NCBI RefSeq assembly: GCF_023554255.2
Contig: NZ_JAMJWD020000005.1
Location: 186,001-250,000, forward strand
Direction of reading: 5' to 3'
Length of the DNA: 64,000 nt
Origin: Phyllobacterium sp. 21LDTY02-6
GTDB lineage: Bacteria > Pseudomonadota > Alphaproteobacteria > Rhizobiales > Rhizobiaceae
The position numbers were made by a program, and so were the translations under genes. The notes under the pieces were generated by a model. The model was not told where the DNA came from. It saw only the letters and a program-made list of their open reading frames with translations, and did not search any database. This document shows, in pieces, positions 8,319 to 16,666 of the stretch. Each line of letters opens with the position of its first letter. Within the stretch, counting starts at the first letter, position 1.

Positions 8319-9950
8319 TCATGAGAGGCGCATAGCTTCTCCGACCATTCGTGGAGCTCCCGCGCCACCGTCCATCGCTCCTCGCATGGCGATTTCGCCG
8401 CTTAAGGAAGGCTCGACGATCTGCAGGGCTTCCAGCAGCGGCAGCTCGAACTTTAGAAATTTGCTGGCCGCGATCCCGATCTGCTTGAGGTTTTCATCCT
8501 TGGATTCAATCCTGCTGCCTTCATTCAGCAAGCGTTCGCCAATTCTGTCCAGAAAGTCCCAGACATAATCAGCCAATAGATCGGGACTGACCCGCCCTTC
8601 GTTCCAGGCGCGAATAAATAGTTGCGTCATGTGCGGCATCGCGATCCCGCCGCCGGTCACCGGTGACGCCATGTGATGCAGATCCATGCCGACGAGGGCG
8701 CGTTCCAGGATATGCCTGTTCAAAGCCCTGCATTGCTCTATTACCTTTTGGGAGGGTTGCTGTGCTGGACCCATGAACCCTGCACCGGTGAGAACCGTCA
8801 GCACTTCAACGACGTCTTTGGGTTCAAGCCGTTGAAGTTTCGGATGCCTCAATAGTTCATCGACGCGCTTTGGCCTATATCCGTCATCGGACAAGGCCTC
8901 GATGACAGGATCATATTTTTCGGTCGGCAGTTCCACTTCCCCGCGACCGCACGGGATCTTCTTTGGAATATCGGCTATTGGCTTCAACAGGACGAAGACC
9001 TGCGCGTGCCACGCATCGCGATGTTCTGAGTCCGACAGTTTCCGAGGTCCCTTGATGAAGATGTCGCTTCTGAACCGTCTGTTCAGCAGATAGTCGCGCA
9101 CCGTCTCCCGCATGATCGGATGGCCGATTTGCGCGACGAGCTTGCGGCCCGTTTCGCTGAGCCTGAGCGCATCGACGCCGCTCAAAAGACTGGCAGATCC
9201 AACGAAGGAGAGCTTGGCGTCCTCAAGGCTGCGGACCATGTCGGAAAAATGCCCCAGATGCCAGTCGGCGTTCAGAAATTCATGTGCCAGATAGTTGCGG
9301 CCTTGCTTCATCAGATGTTCGAGATGCTGTCCAGCGACAGGATTCTCCTGAAAATAGATGGAACCGGCCTTCGCGATGTCTGCGGAGAACTTGAGCGCAC
9401 CTTCGATCATTCCCACAGGTCCCGACATTCTGCCGTCGCCATAGTCCTGATAGAGGGACAACAGCTCCCGGATGGGAATAACCGGGGCCCACCCGGGCAG
9501 GCAGTTGTAGCTTATGTAGGCAATTCCGCCCGGGCGAAGCTTCCGCCTGATAATATCCACGATGATTTTTCGGTTCGCTTCAGAAATCCAGCTCCAGATG
9601 CCGTGAAGCGCGATGATATCAAAGTCTGGAAGATCGTTCCGGCTCGACAGCTCTTCGAAGGAGTCATCGAACAGATGAAGGTCGGCGCCGGAAGCTGCGG
9701 CGAGCCTGCGGGCCTCGACCGTCTGGGTGGGGTTGAAATCAGTTCCCCAATAGGATCCAGCGGATCCCGCCGCATGCATGTTGATTGAGACGCCTTGTCC
9801 GAAACCAAGTTCGAGATAGATCGGCTTCTCGCGCAGCTGCGGCTCAGCCGCTTGGCCGAGACAGGCAAGGCGCAGCATTGCCGAGTTCATTTCCGAGTAG
9901 TAACCATAGGAATAGTTCAGATCAGTATAGTACCCGTAGGACCATGCCAT
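8319..9950 (-). CDS. SAM-dependent methyltransferase with methyltransferase regulatory domain
   Basis: 543 residues. The Rossmann SAM-binding motif is YLELGFGQGVSI at about residues 45-56, followed by an acidic motif FDIIALHGIWSW. After the catalytic domain come a conserved SYNCLPGW block and a long C-terminal region of the regulatory-domain type (about residues 200-540). The repeated aromatic start (SYGYYTDLNYSYGYYSEMN) is typical of this class. The substrate is unknown; relatives are found beside surface polysaccharide genes, which are not seen here. It is a single gene on the minus strand with an NLPIP small frame pointing away from its promoter region. Confidence 0.8.
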   Translation of the reverse strand: MAWSYGYYTDLNYSYGYYSEMNSAMLRLACLGQAAEPQLREKPIYLELGFGQGVSINMHAAGSAGSYWGTDFNPTQTVEARRLAAASGADLHLFDDSFEELSSRNDLPDFDIIALHGIWSWISEANRKIIVDIIRRKLRPGGIAYISYNCLPGWAPVIPIRELLSLYQDYGDGRMSGPVGMIEGALKFSADIAKAGSIYFQENPVAGQHLEHLMKQGRNYLAHEFLNADWHLGHFSDMVRSLEDAKLSFVGSASLLSGVDALRLSETGRKLVAQIGHPIMRETVRDYLLNRRFRSDIFIKGPRKLSDSEHRDAWHAQVFVLLKPIADIPKKIPCGRGEVELPTEKYDPVIEALSDDGYRPKRVDELLRHPKLQRLEPKDVVEVLTVLTGAGFMGPAQQPSQKVIEQCRALNRHILERALVGMDLHHMASPVTGGGIAMPHMTQLFIRAWNEGRVSPDLLADYVWDFLDRIGERLLNEGSRIESKDENLKQIGIAASKFLKFELPLLEALQIVEPSLSGEIAMRGAMDGGAGAPRMVGEAMRLS

Positions 9951-10118
9951 CGGTGAGACTCCACGACGCGTTCAGGGCTGGGCCCCGCCGTCCGTTGTTG
10001 CTGGATTGAAGGCGATATCGGTATCGCCGCGCGCCGGGACCGGCGGGACCTCAATATCTGTCCCGACACGGTCCGCTTGGCATTTTCATATCAATAGGGT
10101 CAGGTAAGCTGGAGCTCC

Positions 10119-10166
10119 ATGCCTGAACGCGCGAAAAACTTGCCCATTCCTGCGTTGATCGCTTAA
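10119..10166 (+). CDS. Candidate small peptide, NLPIP family copy 2
   Basis: A 15-residue frame, MPERAKNLPIPALIA, with GGAG four bases upstream of the ATG and a clean TAA stop. Compared with copy 1 the conserved codons change synonymously (CCC/CCT, AAT/AAC, CCT/CCC, GCA/GCG). It sits in the otherwise empty 233-bp gap between the methyltransferase gene (divergent) and the end of the AraC gene. Confidence 0.45.
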   Translation: MPERAKNLPIPALIA

Positions 10167-10183
10167 TCGACAAGCGACCTCAG

Positions 10184-11167
10184 TCAGGCTGTGATCGCGC
10201 CAGAGCCGGCAACGGTATCGCGCCGGTTCGTCATGGCTGGTCTGACCTCCGCGTCTACCTTGTGCCCACGCCCATACTGGCGAGGCGAGCAGCCCATGAC
10301 GCGTTTGAAGGCCGTGCTGAACGCGCTTTCCGATTCATAGCCGAGCGAAGCGGCTATCGCCGAGACGGGATCACTTGAATTTTCGAGCCTGTCGGAGGCG
10401 AGCAGCATCCGCCACCGCGCCACATATTGCATTGGCGGCTCGCCCACCCGCTCCCTGAACCTGAGCGCGAATGTCGAACGCGACATTCCGGCTATCTCGC
10501 CCAGCTCTTGCAGCGTCCATTGATATGCCGGATCGGCATGGATCGCCTTGATCGCGGCGCCGAGTTGTCCGTCCGCCAGAGAAAAGAACCAGCCGACGCG
10601 CTCGCCGCCATCCGTGTCGAGATGTATACGCAGAGCCTGCATCAGCATCAGGTGGGCCAGGTGCTGCACGACAAGAGCGTTCCCCGGCTGCTGTTCGCGC
10701 AGTTCCTTCATCATCTGTTCGACCGACCAACGCAGGGTTGCCTGTTCGGGCTGCTGGCGAATATGGACGATCGGCGGAAGCAGTCCCAGCAGCATGTCGG
10801 CGTGATTGCCCTTCACGCCGAAACGGCTTCCAATGAGAAACAGGCCGCCGCCGCCGTTAAGCGTGACGACACCACCCCTTCGCGCCACCGGAAATATCTC
10901 AGCGGCCCCGACCGCTGGTCCATTGATGCTGCTGCCAAGACGGAAGCGGCGACCCGTCGGCAGCACGAAGCAATCGCCGGCCTCAAGCCGCACTGCATCA
11001 CTGACTCCGTCGACGGTGAGCCAGCAGCCACCCGACATGACAGCATAGCATTTGATGAGCTTGTGCTGATCGCCGAACTGAACAGCCCATTCGCCGCCGG
11101 CGTCGAAACCGGACGATACATAGGCATGGGGTTTCAGCAGCGAAAGGACGTCGGACAGCGGATCCAT
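10184..11167 (-). CDS. AraC family transcriptional regulator with cupin-type N-terminal domain
   Basis: About 327 residues from the MDPLSDVLSLLKPH start, the usual beginning of cupin_6-type AraC regulators. A longer frame adds 32 atypical residues. The N-terminal half carries the effector-binding cupin fold (ECFVLP-like DCFVLPTGRRFRL). The C-terminal half has two helix-turn-helix motifs, the second in SAIAASLGYESESAFSTAFKRVMGC-like form. Regulators of this type commonly control adjacent oxidoreductase or efflux genes. Here the SDR gene upstream on the same strand (11300-12214) is the closest candidate target. Confidence 0.85.
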   Translation of the reverse strand: MDPLSDVLSLLKPHAYVSSGFDAGGEWAVQFGDQHKLIKCYAVMSGGCWLTVDGVSDAVRLEAGDCFVLPTGRRFRLGSSINGPAVGAAEIFPVARRGGVVTLNGGGGLFLIGSRFGVKGNHADMLLGLLPPIVHIRQQPEQATLRWSVEQMMKELREQQPGNALVVQHLAHLMLMQALRIHLDTDGGERVGWFFSLADGQLGAAIKAIHADPAYQWTLQELGEIAGMSRSTFALRFRERVGEPPMQYVARWRMLLASDRLENSSDPVSAIAASLGYESESAFSTAFKRVMGCSPRQYGRGHKVDAEVRPAMTNRRDTVAGSGAITA

Positions 11168-11299
11168 GGGCTCATCCCGGACGATTGCAAAGATAACCCG
11201 ATCATACAGGGCAGATCGCCTGTCGCAACTCGGCACTTTGCGCCTTAAACTAACCAGCCTCAACGTGTGCGGGAGTTGGGCGCAGCGCGGGCCCCGGTC

Positions 11300-12214
11300 T
11301 CACACGAATGTCACGTTCGTCAATTTAAGAGACGCGTCCCAGAGGCGTGCCGCCACTGAGGAATCGAGCGCCGCCTTTGGCGGCGTCTCCTCGGTCGGAT
11401 AGCCGCGCGTCCCACTCAACCTGTCAGGCCCATAATAGGCGCCGTCGCGCGCCGCCGGGTCGGTCGCTGCATAGAGCGTCGGTAGCGCGCCCTGCCACAC
11501 GGGCTGGAACAGAAATGGCAGGAAGCGGCGCGCCATCCCAGCCGCGCTCCACCGGCCCGCTCCGTTCGGAAGCAGGTCGGTGCGGGTGACGCCCGGATGG
11601 GCGGCGAGGCTCTCGATGCCCCATCCGGACGCCTTGCTGCGCCGGCTCAATTCCAGGGCGAACATGACGCAGGCAAGCTTCGACTGGCTGTAGACCGGTC
11701 CCGGCTCATAGCCGCGCTCTGCCTGCAGGTCATCGAAGTTGATCGCGCCTTGTCGCGCTGCAATGCTGCCGAGGGTCACGACCCGGGGGTTCTGCGCTTT
11801 CTTCAGGAGCGGCAGCAGATGCGCCGTGAGCGCGAAATGGCCGAGATAATTGGTGCCGAACTGCAACTCGAAGCCGTCACTGGTCTCACGACGCTTCGGC
11901 GGCGTCATGACGCCGGCATTGTTGATCAGGAGATCGAGGCTGTCCTGCTCGCGCGCCAGTTGCGCGGCGAATTCGGCGATCGACGCGAGGTTGGCGAGAT
12001 CCACCTTGCCAAACCGCACTTGCCCGTCGGGTACGGTTTGTCTGATCGCGGCCACCGCTTCAGCACCCTTCTGGGGATTGCGCCCGGCGATCACGACATT
12101 CGCTCCGGCCCCAACCAGGGCAAGTGCGTCCTCGTAGCCTAATCCCCCAGTGCCGGTCACGACAGCCGTGCGACCCTGTTGCGATGGAATATTCTTGCTC
12201 GTCCACTTGGTCAT
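11300..12214 (-). CDS. Short-chain dehydrogenase/reductase (paralogue A)
   Basis: 304 residues of the retinol-dehydrogenase/protochlorophyllide-reductase-like SDR type. The cofactor motif TGTGGLG lies at about residues 20-26, with an NNAGVM block and the catalytic YSQSK (Tyr-x-x-x-Lys). The first Gly-rich motif is TGTGGLG rather than the usual TGANSGIG. It is a close tandem paralogue of the next gene upstream (12351-13340); both begin MTKWTS and are alike along their whole length, which points to a local duplication. The substrate is unknown. Confidence 0.88.
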   Translation of the reverse strand: MTKWTSKNIPSQQGRTAVVTGTGGLGYEDALALVGAGANVVIAGRNPQKGAEAVAAIRQTVPDGQVRFGKVDLANLASIAEFAAQLAREQDSLDLLINNAGVMTPPKRRETSDGFELQFGTNYLGHFALTAHLLPLLKKAQNPRVVTLGSIAARQGAINFDDLQAERGYEPGPVYSQSKLACVMFALELSRRSKASGWGIESLAAHPGVTRTDLLPNGAGRWSAAGMARRFLPFLFQPVWQGALPTLYAATDPAARDGAYYGPDRLSGTRGYPTEETPPKAALDSSVAARLWDASLKLTNVTFV

Positions 12215-12319
12215 TTAGGAGATCCACGTCTTTCCAAAAGTTTAGCGAGGCTATGAGTGACGAATGTCGCGACGCGCCCGCTTTTGCCCTCCTAATAGAA
12301 ACGCCGGCGCTCCACCTCC

Positions 12320-12487
12320 ATGTCCAAACCAACAATAAACATGCCTATTCCTACATTACTTCAGTTGGCACGATATCCAAAGGAGGGGAAATATCCGTCC
12401 TGCCATGCCGGATCCGGGACCGCACCGCATCCGTGCCCAACCCGGTCAGTTGCAGCGAAATCTCCCAGAGGCGAGCCGCGACGGTAG
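12320..12487 (+). other. NLPIP motif, copy 3 (possible small reading frame)
   Basis: The frame begins MSKPTINMPIPTLLQLARYP and would run 55 residues, entering antisense into the 3' end of SDR paralogue B. The first 12 codons align with the other NLPIP copies at the same register (N-M-P-I-P-T). It points away from the start of SDR paralogue A, about 105 bp off. No strong ribosome binding site is visible, so translation is uncertain. Confidence 0.3.
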
Positions 12488-13340
12488 TGTCCAGCGCCTG
12501 GCTAGGAGGCTTCTCCTCGATTGGATAGCCCCGGGTTCCAGCCAGCCGGTCAGGTCCGTAATAGTGGCCGGCCTGCGCCGCCGGATCGGTCGCAGCAAAG
12601 AGTGTTGGCAAGGCGCCCTGCCATGCGGGCTGATAGAGAAACCATAAATAGCGCCGCGCAAATCCAGGCAGGCTCGACCAGCCCGGACCGTTCGGAATGA
12701 GGTCCGTGCGCGAGATGCCGGGATGCGCCGCCAAGCTATCGATGCCCCATCCTTCAGCCTTGCTGCGTCGGTTCAGTTCGAAGGCGAACATGATGCAGGC
12801 CAGTTTCGACTGGCTGTAGACTTGCATCGGCTTGTAACCGCGTTCGGCTTGCAGGTCTTCAAAGTTCATGGTTCCCCATCGTGCTGCCACACTGCCCAAA
12901 GTCACCACGCGGGGCCTTTGCCCCCGCTTCAGGAGCGGCAGCAAATGCATGGTAAGGGCGAAATGACCAAGATAATTGGTCCCCAACTGCAACTCGAAGC
13001 CATCACTGGTCTCGCGCCACGTTGGCGTTCTCATGACTCCTGCATTGTTCACCAAAAGGTCGATACTGTCCTGCTCCCGTCCGATCTGCGTGGCGAATTC
13101 CGCGATCGAAGCGAGATTTGCGAGATCGACCTTGCCGAACCGCACCTGTGCGCCGGGGACGGTTTCCCTGATTGCGTCCACGGCTTTCGCGCCCTTGCCG
13201 GGATTGCGCCCGGCGATCACCACATCAGCGCCGGCTCGCGCCAATGCCAGCGCAGTCTCGAAGCCTAGCCCGCCCGTACCGGTGACGACCGCTGAGCGGC
13301 CTAGCTGCAATGGAATGTCCCCGGATGTCCATTTCGTCAT
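12351..13340 (-). CDS. Short-chain dehydrogenase/reductase (paralogue B)
   Basis: 329 residues, with the same SDR architecture as the neighbour at 11300-12214: TGTGGLGFE cofactor motif, NNAGVM, and YSQSK catalytic pair. The C-terminus is about 25 residues longer than in the paralogue and ends in a tail (DAVRSRIRHGRTDISPPL) that is read through the intergenic sequence containing NLPIP copy 3. This extension may therefore be recent. The tandem arrangement suggests duplication with divergence of substrate range. Confidence 0.87.
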   Translation of the reverse strand: MTKWTSGDIPLQLGRSAVVTGTGGLGFETALALARAGADVVIAGRNPGKGAKAVDAIRETVPGAQVRFGKVDLANLASIAEFATQIGREQDSIDLLVNNAGVMRTPTWRETSDGFELQLGTNYLGHFALTMHLLPLLKRGQRPRVVTLGSVAARWGTMNFEDLQAERGYKPMQVYSQSKLACIMFAFELNRRSKAEGWGIDSLAAHPGISRTDLIPNGPGWSSLPGFARRYLWFLYQPAWQGALPTLFAATDPAAQAGHYYGPDRLAGTRGYPIEEKPPSQALDTTVAARLWEISLQLTGLGTDAVRSRIRHGRTDISPPLDIVPTEVM

Positions 13341-13398
13341 CTCATCATCCTTGTCTTCCGCCTGCTCGCACAGGCTAACGCCGGCGCGTCATGGGGCT

Positions 13399-13869
13399 TC
13401 ACTGCGCGCGGCGAAGCACCATGGTTCGGCCAAGTATGGCGGTGCCCATATAGGCGCGAAGTTCGAGTTTTCCGCTCACCAGCGTGGCTCGAGCGGAGTG
13501 CGTCTGGCCAGTTGCCCCGCTGTAGAAACTTCCGTCTTCCCAGCGACCGTCAGCGGCGTCCCATTTGAGGTTCGTCACGAGAACGGCTCGCTCCAGGGAA
13601 CGGCTCCTGAGGTTCGGGTCCGGATTGAGCGTGTCCTTCTTGAAGGTCTTGTCGTCAGCCTCCATCAGAAGTTTTCCGTAGAGGACCCGGGCCGCATAAC
13701 TTCCTCCGGCGTCAAACATCTCGAGTTTGATGTTGCCGTCTTCGGATTCCCAGACGCCGACGATCTGATCCGGTGAAGAAGCCTGTGCGAATGCACCTCC
13801 AGCCGAAAGGCCTATCACGCCCGCCAGGAGCGTTGCGGCCAGCATGGGCCCGGTTACTGATTTCAACAT
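13399..13869 (-). CDS. Exported DUF2147 family protein
   Basis: 156 residues with a Sec signal peptide (hydrophobic LLAGVIGLSAGGAFA, cleavage near residue 28). The DUF2147 pattern follows: IVGVWESEDGNIKLEMF, then GKLLM, LNPDPNLRSRSLER-like and W..G..Y....G..... blocks. The domain is a small beta-barrel of unknown function found in the periplasm of many proteobacteria. It appears to be a single gene, with divergent NLPIP copy 4 about 160 bp upstream. Confidence 0.82.
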   Translation of the reverse strand: MLKSVTGPMLAATLLAGVIGLSAGGAFAQASSPDQIVGVWESEDGNIKLEMFDAGGSYAARVLYGKLLMEADDKTFKKDTLNPDPNLRSRSLERAVLVTNLKWDAADGRWEDGSFYSGATGQTHSARATLVSGKLELRAYMGTAILGRTMVLRRAQ

Positions 13870-14028
13870 TCTACGTTCCTTTTGCCGGTTAGGTGGATGT
13901 CACGTCGAGAGTCGTGCCGCCCTGAGTTCGATGGCTGCCCAATCCCAAATCAGCGCGGCCTTGGATCCGGCCGGGACGATTGCCGGACATTGTGCTGCGG
14001 AAATTACACGGCGGCTGCCGAGCGACGA

Positions 14029-14073
14029 ATGCCAAGAACCGCAAATTTCCTGCCCGATCCTGCAGCTGAATAG
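14029..14073 (+). CDS. Candidate small peptide, NLPIP family copy 4 (divergent copy)
   Basis: A 14-residue frame, MPRTANFLPDPAAE, in register with the other NLPIP copies but with N-L changed to F-L and PIP to PDP. It sits in the 369-bp gap between the DUF2147 gene and the MarR gene, pointing away from the former. A further CTCCTATTCCAGC at 14138-14150 resembles the core. Nothing else is seen in this gap apart from the MarR promoter. Confidence 0.3.
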   Translation: MPRTANFLPDPAAE

Positions 14074-14176
14074 GGGCCTTGCCCGCCCGCGCAGCAGTTT
14101 GTGAAGAGCGTGGGCCTCAATCCGCCCGCTGATGCGCTCTCCTATTCCAGCCCGCGATCAGAGCAAGGCGCAGCCC

Positions 14177-14221
14177 TTGACATTTGTTTGGTACCTTGCA
14201 TATTTGCTAGGTAGCTAGCAA
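14177..14221 (+). promoter_or_regulatory. Promoter and palindromic operator of the MarR-epimerase operon
   Basis: TTGACA (14177-14182), 16-17 bases, then a TATATT-like -10 (CATATTT) make a good promoter. A perfect palindrome with a six-base centre, TTGCTAGGTAGCTAGCAA (14204-14221), overlaps the -10 and the start region. An outer TACCT/AGGTA pair encloses the -10. This is the expected layout for autorepression by the MarR protein encoded next. Confidence 0.6.
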
Positions 14222-14238
14222 CATTGGAGTATGCATCG

Positions 14239-14694
14239 GTGATCGGGAAAGACACAGATCGTGACATCATTGGAGCTTGGGCCAAGCGATGTTACTTCGC
14301 CGGTCGGGCGGTCATGGATTCAGCCTTGCGTCCTTACGATCTCGGCTCCGTGCAGTGGTACGTGCTCCACCAGCTCGCAACGGCAGGGCCGACCATGCAG
14401 CGTGATCTCGTGCGGTTGCTCGCGATCGAACGCGCGACAATGACTGGCATCGTTGCAACGCTTGTACGCAAGGGGTTGATCGAGCAGGAGCCAGACAAGG
14501 TTGATCAGCGCCAGAAGCTTCTACGCATCACCGCCACCGGAACGAAGCTATGGGGCGAGCTACCTGATTTGTCCTTCATTCGCGCAGCCGCGTTCGACGG
14601 CATCGACGATGCCGACATTGCGATCGCGATCCGAGTTCTCCAGAGCGCGACTGATCGGCTCGAAACCATTCTGCAGAAAGGAACCCATCCATGA
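14239..14694 (+). CDS. MarR family transcriptional regulator
   Basis: About 151 residues. The winged helix-turn-helix is clear: MQRDLVRLLAIERATMTGIV as the recognition region, then LVRKGLIEQEPDKVDQRQKLLRIT as the wing, typical MarR. The GTG at 14239 is preferred because GGAG lies ten bases upstream; the TTG at 14224 is itself part of that ribosome binding site. It overlaps the epimerase gene by four bases (ATGA), so the two are coupled. A palindrome over the promoter suggests autoregulation. Confidence 0.88.
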   Translation: MIGKDTDRDIIGAWAKRCYFAGRAVMDSALRPYDLGSVQWYVLHQLATAGPTMQRDLVRLLAIERATMTGIVATLVRKGLIEQEPDKVDQRQKLLRITATGTKLWGELPDLSFIRAAAFDGIDDADIAIAIRVLQSATDRLETILQKGTHP

Positions 14695-15506
14695 CAGTGC
14701 TGATAACCGGCGCAACGGGGCTCGTCGGAGCCCGTCTTCTTCCGCGCCTCGTCGAAGCAGGGCTGACCTGCCGCGCGCTCATGCGCAACAGCAAGAAGGC
14801 ACCCGCCGGCGTGGAAGCGGTGGAAGCCGATCTCCTCGATCCCGTTTCGCTCATGCCGGCAATGGAGGGCGTTTCGGCGATCATCCATCTCGCAGCGGTT
14901 TTCCGTACGCCCGACACCGATCTCATTTGGAAGAGCAATCTCGAAGGCACGTGCAATCTCATCGCGGCGGCGAAGGCGCGTGCGCCCGAGGCGCGTTTCA
15001 TCATGGCAAGCACGTCCAATATCTATCACGCGGACAGCCCGCATCCTGGCCGCGAGGACGATGCGGCGAACCCGCAACAGGCCTATCCCGCCAGCAAACT
15101 GGCTGCCGAGAACGCATTGCGCAATAGCGGGCTGAACTGGGCCATCCAGCGGTTTGGCTTCGTCTATGGCGACAATGACGGACATCTCCAGGAACTGCCC
15201 CGACTTGTCGCCAATTACAAAATGCATCCTGCCCAGAGAATGAGCCTGGTACATCACCGCGATATCGCCACGGCCATCAACATCGCCCTGACCGGGGCGA
15301 TGGATGGGCGTATCGTCAACATCGCCGATGAGGCCCCGACTTCGATCTACGAACTCGTCACCCTGGTCGGCGGCACAATGGAACCGTCGGCGACGCCGCT
15401 CGGAAATCCTTGGCACCTCCACATGGATGTCTCGCTTGCTCGCAGCCTCGGTTTTCAACCGATCGTCAGAACCGTTCATCAGGCTGCGCGGCAAAATCTG
15501 ATGTGA
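14691..15506 (+). CDS. NAD(P)-dependent epimerase/dehydratase-type oxidoreductase (extended SDR)
   Basis: 271 residues. The N-terminal Rossmann motif is TGATGLVGARL, followed by IHLAAVFRTP and a YPASKLAAE catalytic block (Tyr-x-x-x-Lys), the extended-SDR signature. The protein is shorter than sugar epimerases (about 310-340) and lacks their C-terminal part, so it is more likely a reductase of the atypical extended group. It is coupled to the MarR gene and probably controlled by it through the operator upstream. Confidence 0.85.
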   Translation: MTVLITGATGLVGARLLPRLVEAGLTCRALMRNSKKAPAGVEAVEADLLDPVSLMPAMEGVSAIIHLAAVFRTPDTDLIWKSNLEGTCNLIAAAKARAPEARFIMASTSNIYHADSPHPGREDDAANPQQAYPASKLAAENALRNSGLNWAIQRFGFVYGDNDGHLQELPRLVANYKMHPAQRMSLVHHRDIATAINIALTGAMDGRIVNIADEAPTSIYELVTLVGGTMEPSATPLGNPWHLHMDVSLARSLGFQPIVRTVHQAARQNLM

Positions 15507-15578
15507 TTGGCTTCGTATCGTATTCTAAAAGACCGCTCCGAGCCGAAGTGACACGGAGCGGCCTCCTGCAGAACGCGT

Positions 15579-16613
15579 TCAGGCGGAACGGGCCTTGCGG
15601 CTGGCATACTGGCTGTACATCCGCTGGTGGTTCAGCGCGTCCTGCTTCGGAGCCACGCCGAACATTCGGGAATATTCTCGGCTGAACTGCGACGGACTTT
15701 CGTAACCGACCTTGTAGGCGGTCTCCTCGACACTCGCCGCGTCCGCAACCATGATGCGCCGCGCCTCCAGCAGGCGCAGCTGCTTCTGGAACTGAAGCGG
15801 CGTCACCGAAGTCAGTTGCTTGAAGTGCTGATGGAACGAGGACGGGCTCATGCGCGCAACTTCGGCAAGTTGCTCCACCCGCAGGGATTGGGTGAAGTTG
15901 GCCCGCAGGAAATAGATGGCTTTGGCAACCCGCATGAAATTCGATTCCGGCACCGCGAGACTGCATAGTTCGGCGCCGTGCGGGCCCGTGAGAAGCCAGT
16001 AGCAGATCTCGCGCATGACAGATGGATAGAGGATCGGGATTGCCTTCGGCGTTTGCGACATCCGTATCAGCCGCAGCACGCATTCCGCCAATGGTTCATC
16101 GACCGTTCCGACGAACACGCATGCACCGGGAGTGGCAGGCGGAGCCGGAGGCGTCTCCAACTGCTCCAGCACCTCGCGCAGCATCGAAACGTCCAGATCT
16201 ATGGTGACGCCAATATAGGGCAGCTGCGGGCTTGCATCGACGACCCGACCACTCGCCGGCATTTCCATGCTGACGACCAGACATTCCATGGCGCCGTAGC
16301 GAAGCGTGTCCTCACCAAAGTGGATTTCCTTTGCTCCCTGGACGACGACACACAGCGACGGACGGTAGATCATCCGCATCGGCATCCGCTGCTCGTATGA
16401 ACGGGTGATGTTGACGCTGTCGATCTGTGTCGGGAACAGGCCCTCACCGCCGCCCTGGCTTTCGATATAAGCGGTTACTCCGCCAAGGAGCGATGACGAC
16501 ACGCGAACCTCCGACTGCGTTCGAGGCCAGCGCATCACTTGCCCTGCCATAGGCAACATATCGCGGCCTGTAGGAATAGGCAAATTTCTTGCTGTATCGG
16601 GCATTTTGGTCAT
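15579..16613 (-). CDS. AraC family transcriptional regulator with AraC_N (type I) domain, carrying an NLPIP N-terminus
   Basis: 344 residues. The N-terminal half matches the AraC-type N-terminal effector domain (YRPSLCVVVQGAKEIHFGE and SMEMPASGRVV). The C-terminal half carries two helix-turn-helix motifs (VARMSPSSFHQHFKQLT and ETAYKVGYESPSQFSREYS). The first residues read MTKMPDTARNLPIPTGRDML: the NLPIP peptide that occurs as separate small frames elsewhere in the region is fused here to the regulator. Its start lies 54 bp from the divergent MFS gene, a likely target. This class usually activates oxidoreductase genes. Confidence 0.9.
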   Translation of the reverse strand: MTKMPDTARNLPIPTGRDMLPMAGQVMRWPRTQSEVRVSSSLLGGVTAYIESQGGGEGLFPTQIDSVNITRSYEQRMPMRMIYRPSLCVVVQGAKEIHFGEDTLRYGAMECLVVSMEMPASGRVVDASPQLPYIGVTIDLDVSMLREVLEQLETPPAPPATPGACVFVGTVDEPLAECVLRLIRMSQTPKAIPILYPSVMREICYWLLTGPHGAELCSLAVPESNFMRVAKAIYFLRANFTQSLRVEQLAEVARMSPSSFHQHFKQLTSVTPLQFQKQLRLLEARRIMVADAASVEETAYKVGYESPSQFSREYSRMFGVAPKQDALNHQRMYSQYASRKARSA

Positions 16614-16666
16614 TGAAGACTTCCTCTAGCTTGATGATGCCAATCACAGCCAGGGAAGCGTCAAAC

